Assembly (NCBI GenBank): GCA_945898095.1
Contig: CAMDHE010000041.1
Coordinates: forward strand, 1 to 36,487
Source: Roseateles toxinivorans
GTDB taxonomy: Bacteria > Pseudomonadota > Gammaproteobacteria > Burkholderiales > Burkholderiaceae_C
DNA: 36,487 nt
Reading direction: 5' to 3'
A model generated the notes under the pieces. It had not been told where the DNA came from. It made no database searches and worked only from the letters and a program-made list of their open reading frames with translations. Below are positions 10,601-21,485 of this stretch, piece by piece (position 1 is the stretch's first letter; every line of letters starts with the position of its first letter). The position numbers and the translations under genes are program-made.

Positions 10601-11164
10601 ACGCAAACAGTTTCTCGACGCACAGAATGCCGACCTGCTGTCGGCGATGCAGACGCTGGAGGATGCGATCCACAAGATCGACCTCGAGACGCGCGCCTTG
10701 CTGGGCAAGACCTTTGACCAAGTCAATGAGCATTTCGGCCGCATGTTCCCGGTGCTTTTCGGTGGCGGGCAGGCCAGGCTGGTGATGACTGGCGAAGAAA
10801 TCCTCGACGGCGGCGTGCAGGTGATGGCGCAGCCGCCGGGCAAGAAAAACAGCACCATCCACCTGCTCTCGGGCGGTGAAAAAGCGCTGACGGCGATCGC
10901 GTTGGTGTTTGCGATCTTCCAGCTGAATCCAGCGCCGTTCTGCCTGCTCGATGAGGTCGATGCGCCGCTGGACGATGCCAATACTGAGCGCTATGCCAGG
11001 CTGGTCAAGGAAATGAGCGGCGGCACTCAGTTCCTCTTCATCTCGCACAACAAGATTGCAATGGAAATGGCAGAACAATTGATCGGGGTAACGATGCAGG
11101 AGCAGGGCGTGTCGCGTATCGTCGCGGTGGATATTGAAGCAGCTCTTTCGATGGCGGAGGTTGG

Positions 11165-11168
<4 letters not shown>
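7650..11168 (+). CDS. smc: Chromosome segregation/condensation ATPase SMC
   Basis: Structural-maintenance-of-chromosomes protein, which dimerises and, with ScpA/ScpB, extrudes DNA loops to organise and segregate the chromosome. The 1172-aa length is typical. The N-terminal half-ATPase has Walker A GPNGCGKSN (31-39) and an R-loop/Q-loop region. Two long Glu/Gln/Arg/Ala-rich coiled coils flank a globular hinge at about 515-650. The C-terminal half-ATPase carries signature LSGGEKALTA (from about 1073), Walker B FCLLDE and the D-loop DAPLDD. The ATG at 7650 gives the canonical start MRLNSIKLSGFKSF; upstream in-frame codons are unsupported. The stop overlaps zipA in ATGA. Confidence 0.97.
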
Positions 11169-14247
<3,079 letters not shown>

Positions 14248-14270
14248 CCGACCCATATCTGGCCCGCAAG

Positions 14271-14484
14271 GCCGGTAGCCCGCCATGCAGCGCAGCGCAA
14301 TGCGGGGGATTCGACAACGGGGAATGGGTAGCCGGGAGTCGGCATTGCCTCCGCACCCCTCAGGAATTGAGTCCGTCGCAGTTCGGGGTTTATCCCTGAG
14401 CCGTCGATCGTTGCCGACTTTCGACTTTCCAATTCCCCGGAACCAATCCCCGCAATCCGCTGCGCTGCTTGTCGGGCTACGGGC
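14271..14484. repeat. 214-bp imperfect inverted repeat (MITE-like)
   Basis: The left end GCCGGTAGCCCGCCATGCAG and the reverse complement of the right end, GCCCGTAGCCCGACAAGCAG, align closely. The match continues for nearly 60 bp (CGCAGCG, TGCGGGG, CGGGGAAT) and resumes inside with GTCGGCA. The centre (about 14350-14400) is unpaired. The element occupies the gap between the convergent ligA and waaA ends and has no coding capacity. Its structure suggests a non-autonomous mobile repeat, or a pair of inverted GTAGCCCG-type repeats, able to fold into a long cruciform or RNA hairpin. Confidence 0.7.
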
Positions 14485-14510
14485 AATAACAACTACCGGC
14501 TTCGCAGGGT

Positions 14511-15809
14511 TTAGCCGTGAGCGGGTAGCAGGCGCAGGATCTGCGTGGCCATGCGGGCGGCAGCGCCGCGGTGTTCGGCGGCGAAGCTTTCGGCGGCGCT
14601 GGCCATCTGGGATTGGCGCTGTGGGTCGCGGCAGAGGTTGAGGCCTTGCTGCAGCCCGGCGCTGATGTCGGCCACGCGGATGGCGGCACCGGCTTGTACG
14701 GCGAGCTCAGCAGCCTCGGCGAAATTGAAGGTATGCGGGCCCATCACGACCGGGCAAGCGCAGGCTGCGGCTTCGATCAGGTTTTGCCCGCCCAGCGGGG
14801 CGAAGCTGCCGCCAAGCAAGGCGCAGTCGGCCAGGCCGTAATAGAGCGACATTTCGTGCATCGAGTCGCCCAGCCAGACATCGGCGCCCAGCGCGGCTTC
14901 GGCAGGCTGATCCTGCCAATGGCTGCGCCGCGCCAGGTTCAGGCCGGCAAGGGTGATCAGATCGGCCACCGCATCGAAACGTTGTGGGTGACGCGGCACG
15001 ATCAGCAGCAGCGGACGCGCTGCTTCAGGCAAGGCCTGCCAGGCCTGCAGCAGCAGCGCTTCTTCGCCTTCGCGGGTGACTGCCGCCAGCAGGACCTTGC
15101 GCTGCAGCAGTTGATTCCAGCGGCGCCCCTGTGCCAGCAGGCCGGCATCGACTTGCAGATCGAATTTCAGATTGCCCTGGACTAGCGGGCTTGGTGCGCC
15201 GCTGGCGCGCAGGCGTTGGGCGTCGAGCAAGGTCTGCGCCAGCACCAGCTTGAGCCTTCGAACAGCCGGTTGCAGCAGCGCGGCAAAGCGCCTGCCGCGG
15301 CGCTCGCTGCGCGCTGACAGGCGAGCATTGGCCAAGGTCATCGGCAGGCCGAATTTAGCTGCCTCGAACTGCAGATTTGGCCAGATCTCGGTTTCGATCA
15401 AGACGCCGACCGCCGGTTGCCAATGGCGCAAGAAGCGCCTTACTGCGCCGGGCAGGTCATAGGGCAACCAGGCCTGCGCGTCACCCGGGGCAAGCAGTTC
15501 AAGACCAGCCGTACGACCGGTGGCGGTGCCATGGGTCAAGAGCAAACGCAACCCGGGGGATTGCTCGCGCAGGGCTGCGATCAGGGCGGCAGCGGCGCGC
15601 GTCTCGCCCAGCGAGACGGCGTGGATCCAGACCCAGCCGCTGCCATTGGCCGGCGCCCGGTACAAGCCCAGGCGTTCGCCCAGCCATTGCCTGTAGAGCG
15701 GCTCAGCCGCGCCGCGGCGCCAGAGCCGCAGCAGATAAAGCGGGGTCAGCAGGCGCAGCAGGCCGGCATAGGCCTGGCGGCTGAGCGCCTCGATGAAGTT
15801 TTCGCTCAA
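14511..15809 (-). CDS. waaA: 3-deoxy-D-manno-octulosonic acid (Kdo) transferase WaaA
   Basis: Inner-membrane-associated GT-B glycosyltransferase that adds Kdo from CMP-Kdo to lipid A precursor. Family features are the hydrophobic N-terminal helix (about 14-30, LLRLLTPLYLLRLW); GLYRAP/WIHAVSLGETRAA with the catalytic acidic residue; LLTHGTATGR; LIETEIWPNL; the C-terminal nucleotide-sugar motif GGSFAPLGGQNLIEAA; and HTFNFAEAAE. The length of 432 aa is normal. The start is TTG at 15807-15809, the only reasonable initiator near the family N-terminus, six bases after the stop of the upstream phosphomutase gene, so translation is probably coupled. Confidence 0.95.
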   Translation of the reverse strand: MSENFIEALSRQAYAGLLRLLTPLYLLRLWRRGAAEPLYRQWLGERLGLYRAPANGSGWVWIHAVSLGETRAAAALIAALREQSPGLRLLLTHGTATGRTAGLELLAPGDAQAWLPYDLPGAVRRFLRHWQPAVGVLIETEIWPNLQFEAAKFGLPMTLANARLSARSERRGRRFAALLQPAVRRLKLVLAQTLLDAQRLRASGAPSPLVQGNLKFDLQVDAGLLAQGRRWNQLLQRKVLLAAVTREGEEALLLQAWQALPEAARPLLLIVPRHPQRFDAVADLITLAGLNLARRSHWQDQPAEAALGADVWLGDSMHEMSLYYGLADCALLGGSFAPLGGQNLIEAAACACPVVMGPHTFNFAEAAELAVQAGAAIRVADISAGLQQGLNLCRDPQRQSQMASAAESFAAEHRGAAARMATQILRLLPAHG

Positions 15810-15815
15810 GCTCGG

Positions 15816-17216
15816 TCAATGCCCGGCGGCAAAGGTCGCATCGGGCTTGACCCGCTTCAACTGCGCCAGCACATCATGCTGGATCCTGGCCAGCGCCTCG
15901 GGCGTATGGCCTTCGAAGCGCAGCACCAGCACCGGCGTGGTGTTTGATGCCCGCACCAGACCGAAACCATCGTCATATTCAACCCGCAGGCCGTCGATCG
16001 TGACGAGTTCCCTGGCGCCCGGAAACTTGGCCACCTTGAGCAGCTTTTTCACCACTTCATGGTGTTCACCTTCGGCGCAGGGCACGTTGATTTCGGGCGT
16101 GTTGAAGCTGGTCGGCAAAGCGTTCAGCACCGCGCTCGGGTCGGCGAAGCGGGAGAGGATTTCAAGCAGCCGGGCGGCGCAATACATCGCGTCGTCGAAG
16201 CCGTACCAGCGCTCGCTGAAGAAGATATGGCCCGACAGCTCGCCGGCCAGCGGTGCGCCGGTTTCGCGCAGCTTGGCCTTGGCCAGCGAATGGCCGGTCA
16301 TCCACATCAAAGGCCGGCCGCCATGCTCGCGGATCCAGGGTGCCAGGCGCTGGGTGCATTTGACGTCGAAGATGATCTCGGCGCCGGGTTGGCGTTTCAG
16401 GATGTCGGCAGCGAAGAGCATGATCTGGCGGTCGGGCATGATCATCGTGCCGTCCTTGGTGACAACGCCAAGGCGGTCGCCGTCGCCGTCAAAGGCCAGG
16501 CCGAGCTCGGCATCGCAGGCATGGACGATGCGTTTGAGGTCTTCAAGGTTTTCCGGGCGCGATGGGTCCGGGTGGTGGTTGGGGAAGTCGCCGTCGACTT
16601 TTGAAAAGATGTCGATCACCTCGCAGCCGAGCGCGCGCAGGATCGCCGGTGCCGTGGCGCCGGGGATGCCATTGCCAGAATCGACGACGATCTTCATCGG
16701 CCGCTTCAGCTTGCAGTCATTGACGATGCGCTGGGTGTATTCGGCCACGATGTCCATCGCTGCGGCACGACCGGCTTTCCCTTTTGGCTCCAGCAGGTAG
16801 TCTTCGGCCTCGATGCGGCGGCGCAGGGTCTGGATCTGTTCGCCATAGACGGCCGCGCCTTGCAGCACCATCTTGAAGCCGTTGTAGTCCTTCGGGTTGT
16901 GGCTGCCGGTGACCATGATGCCCGAGCTGCAGCCATGCTGGGCGCGGGTCGCCGCGACGTAATAAAGCATCGGTGTTGTGACCGCGCCGAGGTCGACGAC
17001 ATCGAGGCCGGTCGACTTCAACCCGCGGATCAACGCGGCCACCAGAGCGGGGCCGGAAATCCGCCCGTCGCGGCCTACGGCGACGGCTTTTTCACCCAGC
17101 AGTTTTGCTTCGGTGCCGAAGGCCCGACCCAGATGTTCGGCCATGGTTTCGTTCAGGCTGGTGCCGACAACACCGCGGATGTCATAGGCTTTGAAAATCG
17201 AGGCTTGAACTTGCAT
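15816..17216 (-). CDS. Phosphomannomutase/phosphoglucomutase (AlgC/ManB type)
   Basis: Alpha-D-phosphohexomutase interconverting 1- and 6-phosphates of glucose and/or mannose for LPS, exopolysaccharide or storage polymers. The 466-aa protein has all four signatures of the bifunctional PMM/PGM group: the catalytic phosphoserine Ser105 in TGSHNPKDYNG; the Mg2+ loop DGDGDR (243-248); the sugar-specificity loop GELSGH (325-330); and the phosphate-binding loop RASNTTPVLVLRFEG near the C-terminus. The ATG at 17216 has AGGGA just upstream. It sits directly upstream of waaA, consistent with an envelope-polysaccharide role. The symbol is withheld because AlgC, ManB and XanA-type orthologues cannot be told apart by eye. 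Confidence 0.93.
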   Translation of the reverse strand: MQVQASIFKAYDIRGVVGTSLNETMAEHLGRAFGTEAKLLGEKAVAVGRDGRISGPALVAALIRGLKSTGLDVVDLGAVTTPMLYYVAATRAQHGCSSGIMVTGSHNPKDYNGFKMVLQGAAVYGEQIQTLRRRIEAEDYLLEPKGKAGRAAAMDIVAEYTQRIVNDCKLKRPMKIVVDSGNGIPGATAPAILRALGCEVIDIFSKVDGDFPNHHPDPSRPENLEDLKRIVHACDAELGLAFDGDGDRLGVVTKDGTMIMPDRQIMLFAADILKRQPGAEIIFDVKCTQRLAPWIREHGGRPLMWMTGHSLAKAKLRETGAPLAGELSGHIFFSERWYGFDDAMYCAARLLEILSRFADPSAVLNALPTSFNTPEINVPCAEGEHHEVVKKLLKVAKFPGARELVTIDGLRVEYDDGFGLVRASNTTPVLVLRFEGHTPEALARIQHDVLAQLKRVKPDATFAAGH

Positions 17217-17302
17217 GGAATCCCTGGGGCTTAATGGCGATCCGCCATTGTAGGCAGGTGGCCTGTTCGCTTATGCTCCCGTGCAAACAAGGCGAGGCTC
17301 CC

Positions 17303-17806
17303 ATGCTCCAACATCACGTCCTGCAAAAACGCATCAGCACGCCGCTGGGTGAAATGCTCGCCGCGCGCAGCCAGGCAGGGCTATCGGGCTTGTGGTTCGA
17401 GGGCCAGAAACACCATCCTGGCGCACTCAATTTGCCAGTTGCCGCAAGCGATCCGATATTCACTGCATTGGAAAATGCACTGCAAGGCTATTTTGCCGGC
17501 GCAGCCTTGCCGAATGCGTTGCTTGCTCAGTTGGACCCGGCGGGAACGCCTTTCCAACTGGAAGTTTGGCGCACCTTGCTGCAGATCGAGTCAGGTCAAA
17601 GCGAAAGCTATGGCTCGATCGCCAAGCGCATCGGCCGGCCACAGGCGGTGCGGGCCATTGGCGGTGCGGTCGGGCGCAACCCGCTGTCGATCCTGATTCC
17701 CTGCCACCGGGTGCTCGGGGCAGACGGGCGGCTGACCGGTTATGCCGGCGGGCTGGATCGCAAGCTGGCGCTGCTGCAACTCGAGGCCGCAAACGCCATT
17801 ACCTGA
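17303..17806 (+). CDS. ogt: Methylated-DNA--protein-cysteine methyltransferase
   Basis: Suicide DNA-repair protein that takes the alkyl group from O6-alkylguanine (or O4-alkylthymine) onto its own cysteine. The active site IPCHRVLGA has the acceptor Cys134. The helix-turn-helix segment YGSIAKRIGRPQAVRAIG contains the arginine finger, and the Asn hinge is at GRNPLSILIPCHR. The length of 167 aa matches the stand-alone Ogt/AGT form, without an Ada activator domain. The ATG at 17303 is preceded by GAGG at optimal spacing; an open frame further upstream has no ribosome site and no homology. It diverges from the phosphomutase gene and converges on a pilin gene. Confidence 0.95.
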   Translation: MLQHHVLQKRISTPLGEMLAARSQAGLSGLWFEGQKHHPGALNLPVAASDPIFTALENALQGYFAGAALPNALLAQLDPAGTPFQLEVWRTLLQIESGQSESYGSIAKRIGRPQAVRAIGGAVGRNPLSILIPCHRVLGADGRLTGYAGGLDRKLALLQLEAANAIT

Positions 17807-17850
17807 AAGCGCTGGAGCGCGGCGAACCGGGGCAAATCAAGCGGCCTTGA

Positions 17851-18381
17851 TCAGCATTTCGGCATCTGCTTGAACTCGCCATTGGGTGCGCAGTTGCGAA
17901 CCCGCCCGGTGATGCTGACAACCGCCCGGATCGCCTGCCCGTTGGGGTTGCTGACATCGATGCTGCCGGTGCTGCTGACCAGGCCTTGCCGGGCTTGAAA
18001 GCTCATATTGCCGACGTTCGAGTGCAGACTGACTTGCTGGCTCAGCGGCAGCCATTGCAGCTTGATCGGGGCTGCGGGAGCGGTGCAAAGCGCCTGACCA
18101 GAATCGCTGCAACGGCATTGCGCTGCGGCGCCGAGGTAGATGATGTAACAGCTTCCAAGTGGATGCTGGCTGAAGCGGAACTGCACTGTTTCGCCATGCA
18201 ACACGGCTTCGCTGCGGGCTTGCTGCAGATCGGTCAGCAGGGTTTGTGCCACCAGTTCAAGCCGCTTGCGCTGCTTCATTTGGCCAAATGAGGGCAGGGC
18301 CATGCTGAGCAGGACGCCCAACAAGGCCAGGCAAACAAGCAGCTCGAGCATTGTCAATCCGGTGCAGCGATCGCGGGCCAT
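17851..18381 (-). CDS. fimT: Type IV minor pilin / pseudopilin, FimT-GspH family
   Basis: A prepilin-like protein of 176 aa. A short basic leader, MARDRCTG, ends in Gly8. It is followed by LTMLELLVCLALLGVLLSMA, with Glu at +5 as required for PilD cleavage and methylation and for packing into a pilus. The rest has the GspH/FimT globular layout (KRLELVAQTLLTDLQQARSEA) and several cysteines that could form disulphides. A strong AGGAG lies six bases before the ATG. It follows nrdR by 72 bp. In relatives, as I recall, glyA-nrdR is followed by a full minor-pilin cluster (pilV, pilW, pilX, pilY1, pilE). Here the next gene is the convergent ogt, so fimT stands alone. Confidence 0.85.
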   Translation of the reverse strand: MARDRCTGLTMLELLVCLALLGVLLSMALPSFGQMKQRKRLELVAQTLLTDLQQARSEAVLHGETVQFRFSQHPLGSCYIIYLGAAAQCRCSDSGQALCTAPAAPIKLQWLPLSQQVSLHSNVGNMSFQARQGLVSSTGSIDVSNPNGQAIRAVVSITGRVRNCAPNGEFKQMPKC

Positions 18382-18453
18382 GGCGCTCTCCTGAATGGCT
18401 CAGGAAACCATACAGGAGCAGGGCGGCGCTGGCTGTCCCCAGGAACTCCGCAA

Positions 18454-18897
18454 TCAGATGTCGCGGATCAGCTTTCTGAACTGGTCGACGTCTTCGAAGC
18501 TGCGGTAGACCGAGGCAAAACGGACATAGGCGACCTTGTCGATGCGCTTGAGTTCGCGCATGACCAATTCGCCCAGCCGCGCCGATGGCAATTCGCGTTC
18601 GCCGCTGGCCAGCAAGGCTTCTTCAATGCGGGCCATAGCAGCATCAATCTGTTCGAGGCTGACCGGCCGTTTGCGCAGGGCCAATTGCATCGAGTCGCGG
18701 ATTTTTTTGGGATCGAACTCGGCCCTTGTGCCGTCCTTCTTCACCACCGCGGGCAGGGCGATTTCAGCCCTTTCGTAGGTGGTGAAGCGCTTTTCACAGC
18801 TCGCGCAGCGGCGCCGGCGCCGCACCACATCGCCTTCATCCGATTCCCGGGTCTCGGCGACCTGGGTTTCGGGGTGGCTGCAAAACGGACAACGCAT
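18454..18897 (-). CDS. nrdR: Transcriptional repressor NrdR
   Basis: Nucleotide-sensing repressor of ribonucleotide reductase genes. The 147-aa protein has an N-terminal zinc ribbon with Cys3, Cys6, Cys31 and Cys34 (RCPFC, CASC) and the adjacent basic run RRRRR. An ATP-cone domain (about 46-136) binds ATP or dATP and begins [16 protein letters not shown]. It ends in the typical [14 protein letters not shown]. The gap from the glyA stop is only 16 bp, so nrdR is probably on the glyA transcript and under the same leader riboswitch. The ribosome site is weak. Confidence 0.97.
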   Translation of the reverse strand: MRCPFCSHPETQVAETRESDEGDVVRRRRRCASCEKRFTTYERAEIALPAVVKKDGTRAEFDPKKIRDSMQLALRKRPVSLEQIDAAMARIEEALLASGERELPSARLGELVMRELKRIDKVAYVRFASVYRSFEDVDQFRKLIRDI

Positions 18898-18913
18898 GCT
18901 GGTTCAGCGTGGC

Positions 18914-20161
18914 TCAGCGATAGACCGGGAAACTGCTCGTCAAGGCCGCGACCTTGGCCCGGACTTCAGCGAGATTGCCTTCGTCATGCGGTTTGTCGAG
19001 GACGTCGGCGATCAGGTGCGCGGTGAGACGGGCCTCTTCTTCCTTGAAGCCGCGCGTCGTCATCGCCGGTGTCCCCAGGCGGATACCGCTGGTGACCATC
19101 GGCTTTTGCGGGTCGTTCGGGATACCGTTCTTGTTGCAGGTCATATGCGCCAGGCCCAGAACGTTTTCGGCTTCCTTGCCGGTCATGTGCTTCGGACGCA
19201 GGTCGACCAGCATCACATGGCTCTCGGTGCGACCCGAGACGATGCGCAGACCGCGCTGCGCCAGCGTTTCAGCCAGCACCACGGCGTTCTTGATCACCTG
19301 GCTCTGGTAGAGCTTGAATTCAGGCTGCAGCGCTTCCTTGAAGGCCACCGCCTTGGCGGCGATCACATGCATTAGCGGCCCGCCCTGAATGCCAGGGAAG
19401 ATGGCGCTGTTGATCTGCTTGGCGAAAGCGTCCTTCATCAGGATGATGCCGCCACGCGGGCCGCGCAGGCTCTTGTGGGTGGTTGATGTCACGACGTCGG
19501 CATGCGGGACCGGGTTCGGATAGACGCCGGCAGCGATCAGCCCGGCGTAATGCGCCATGTCGACCATGAAATAGGCGCCGACCTCCTTGGCGATCCGGGC
19601 GAAACGCTCGAAGTCGATGTGCAGACTGTAGGCGGAAGCACCGGCGATGATCAGCTTCGGGCGCTGTTCGCGCGCTGTCGCTTCCATCGCTTCGTAGTCG
19701 ATCTCTTCGCGGGCATTCAAGCCGTAGCTGACCACCTTGAACCATTTGCCGCTCATGTTCAAGGGCATGCCATGGGTCAGGTGACCGCCTTCGGCCAAGC
19801 TCATGCCCATAATGGTGTCGCCTGGCTGCAGCAGGGCGAAGAACACGCCCTGGTTGGCTTGCGAACCCGAATTCGGCTGGACATTGGCGTTTTCGGCGCC
19901 GAACAACTGCTTCAGGCGGTCGATGGCCAATTGCTCGACCACATCGACATATTCGCAGCCGCCGTAATAGCGGCGGCCCGGATAGCCCTCGGCATATTTG
20001 TTCGTCAGCTGACTACCCTGGGCCTGCATGACCGCCGGCGAGGTGTAGTTTTCCGAGGCGATCAACTCGATGTGATCTTCCTGGCGCTGGTTTTCTTGTT
20101 GCACGACGGCCCACAAATCGGGGTCGATCAGGGCAAGGGTGGATTGGTTGCGGTCAAACAT
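18914..20161 (-). CDS. glyA: Serine hydroxymethyltransferase GlyA
   Basis: PLP enzyme that converts serine and tetrahydrofolate to glycine and 5,10-methylene-THF, the main one-carbon source for purine, thymidylate and methionine synthesis. The 415-aa protein has [10 protein letters not shown], the YGGCEYVD substrate motif, [10 protein letters not shown], and the PLP Schiff-base Lys230 in [19 protein letters not shown]-type riboswitch occupies the leader about 60-180 nt upstream of the ATG. The bases just before the ATG (GCCAGCCACC on the coding strand) contain no recognisable Shine-Dalgarno sequence, which is unusual for such a highly expressed gene. nrdR follows closely. Confidence 0.98.
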   Translation of the reverse strand: MFDRNQSTLALIDPDLWAVVQQENQRQEDHIELIASENYTSPAVMQAQGSQLTNKYAEGYPGRRYYGGCEYVDVVEQLAIDRLKQLFGAENANVQPNSGSQANQGVFFALLQPGDTIMGMSLAEGGHLTHGMPLNMSGKWFKVVSYGLNAREEIDYEAMEATAREQRPKLIIAGASAYSLHIDFERFARIAKEVGAYFMVDMAHYAGLIAAGVYPNPVPHADVVTSTTHKSLRGPRGGIILMKDAFAKQINSAIFPGIQGGPLMHVIAAKAVAFKEALQPEFKLYQSQVIKNAVVLAETLAQRGLRIVSGRTESHVMLVDLRPKHMTGKEAENVLGLAHMTCNKNGIPNDPQKPMVTSGIRLGTPAMTTRGFKEEEARLTAHLIADVLDKPHDEGNLAEVRAKVAALTSSFPVYR

Positions 20162-20220
20162 GGTGGCTGGCGGGAGTCAAGAAGTGGAGTCCCAGGCATC
20201 CGGTCATACGACGTGGAAGC

Positions 20221-20338
20221 TGGGCTGCCCAGGCGAACGGCTGAAGGCGGACATTGTCAAATTCAATGGCCGTTCGCGCTTCCCGGTGGTCCTCCACCTT
20301 GGGGCTGCGTGCAACCCTGATCGCCAGTCGCGCGAAGC
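20221..20338 (-). ncRNA. ZTP (ZMP) riboswitch, pfl motif, in glyA leader
   Basis: Read 5' to 3' on the minus strand, the conserved blocks of the pfl RNA occur in order. First is GCGCGACTGGCG (about 20333-20322). Next is a variable hairpin, then GGACCACCGGGAAGCGC (about 20291-20275). Last is CGCCTGGGCAG (20235-20225). The pseudoknot-flanking stem is a perfect 9-bp pairing, GCGAACGGC with GCCGTTCGC (plus-strand positions 20233-20241 and 20269-20277). This class senses ZTP/ZMP, the purine intermediate that accumulates when 10-formyl-THF is scarce, and typically turns on folate and purine genes such as glyA. The leader ends at the glyA ATG. No clear terminator hairpin with a U-tract is seen, so control may be translational. 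Confidence 0.9.
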
Positions 20339-20364
20339 CTTGATTGTAGCTGGCGAAGGAATTT

Positions 20365-21222
20365 CTACCGCATGAGGGCTATACGCTGCTTGTCGGCGTC
20401 CGGCTGGCTGGCCGCTTGATTCAGGAGCTTGGCGGAGCCCGATGTCGGTATCTGCATCGACAACTGGCGACCCGAAGCGATGTTTTTCATCTGCTCATGC
20501 TCGGCCAGCACACGCAGCGAATAGCCTGAGTCGTCGGGCCGGTTGGCGGCGCCTACATAAAATCGCAGGCCTTCTTCGATGCTGCCGGCGCGCTGGATGC
20601 ATTCTTTCAGGATCTGCACGCCGACCCGTAGGTTGGTGATCGGGTCGAAGGCCGCCAGATTGCCACCAAAGGCCTCGTATTTGGCATCGTGCACACGGGT
20701 CAATACCTGCATCAGGCCTTGTGCCCCGACCGAGCTTTGAGCGAATGGATTGAAGCCCGATTCGATCGCCATGATGGCCAGAATCAGGGTCGGTTCAACC
20801 TTGGCCCGCTTGCCGACCGCCCAGGCTTCCTGGACCAGGCGGCTGATCGGCTCTGGCGCGACCTTGTAGCGATGTGCCAGCCAGGTAGCGACTGCCGCTT
20901 GCTGGCGTGGCAACTCCTTCGGGTCGAGGGCCGTGGCGCGCGTGACCGCTTCGGGTTCGCTGTTGCCATAAAGGGTGTCGCCTTCAGCCTCCGCGCGCGC
21001 TTCCTGGCGCGCATGTAGCCATCCGAGGGCGTGGCCCTCAAGGGTATGGCGAAAGCCGGTCTGACTCAAGAAAGTCAGCAGGATCATCACAGCGGCCAGA
21101 CCGACCAGGGCCAGACTGTTATGGCTGACGATCAGCAAGCCTTGGCCGATGTCTCGTACAAATAGCGAGGCGGCAGCATAAGTGCTGCGGGCCAGGGAGA
21201 GCAGATATTCACGCGCTGTCAA
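20365..21222 (-). CDS. Membrane-anchored lytic transglycosylase (SLT domain)
   Basis: A murein-cleaving enzyme of the soluble-lytic-transglycosylase-like family, probably facing the periplasm. In the 285-aa form there is one hydrophobic anchor at about 31-52 (LLIVSHNSLALVGLAAVMIL). The SLT domain has the catalytic Glu154 in AIMAIESGFNP, then SVGAQGLMQVL and a C-terminal YVGAANR block. I choose TTG 21220-21222 because AAAGG lies six to seven bases upstream and the protein then begins at TAREYLLSLARS. An ATG at 21285 in the same frame would add 21 residues but has no ribosome site. It stands alone, divergent from ubiD; the 260-bp gap to ubiD holds both promoters. Confidence 0.87.
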   Translation of the reverse strand: MTAREYLLSLARSTYAAASLFVRDIGQGLLIVSHNSLALVGLAAVMILLTFLSQTGFRHTLEGHALGWLHARQEARAEAEGDTLYGNSEPEAVTRATALDPKELPRQQAAVATWLAHRYKVAPEPISRLVQEAWAVGKRAKVEPTLILAIMAIESGFNPFAQSSVGAQGLMQVLTRVHDAKYEAFGGNLAAFDPITNLRVGVQILKECIQRAGSIEEGLRFYVGAANRPDDSGYSLRVLAEHEQMKNIASGRQLSMQIPTSGSAKLLNQAASQPDADKQRIALMR

Positions 21223-21454
21223 CGGAGACCTTTCTTCCTCGCCACGAAGACAACCGGGGCCAGATGCATCCCGGACATTCAACATGGCAGTGATAATGGG
21301 CCGGCAAAGCAAGCCAGCGAATCGCCGCAACGGACAGGCTCCAAGCCGTTGCCCTGAGCAGCGAAGCGTCAAAGCCGACAATTGGCAAAGACACGGGTTT
21401 ACCCTGAATCATCAAGGAAATCGGATTCTATGGGTGAAAATGGTCGAGTCAAGC

Positions 21455-21485
21455 ATATCAATTGAATTTAAAATAACTTTTTGGT
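21455..21485 (+). promoter_or_regulatory. AT-rich promoter-proximal region of ubiD
   Basis: This stretch (ATATCAATTGAATTTAAAAT then AACTTTTTGGT) is the most AT-rich part of the window. It contains a possible -10 element, TAAAAT, at 21468-21473. No good -35 and no Shine-Dalgarno sequence before the ubiD ATG can be seen. The remaining gap back to the transglycosylase start (21223-21454) shows nothing I can assign. Confidence 0.35.
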
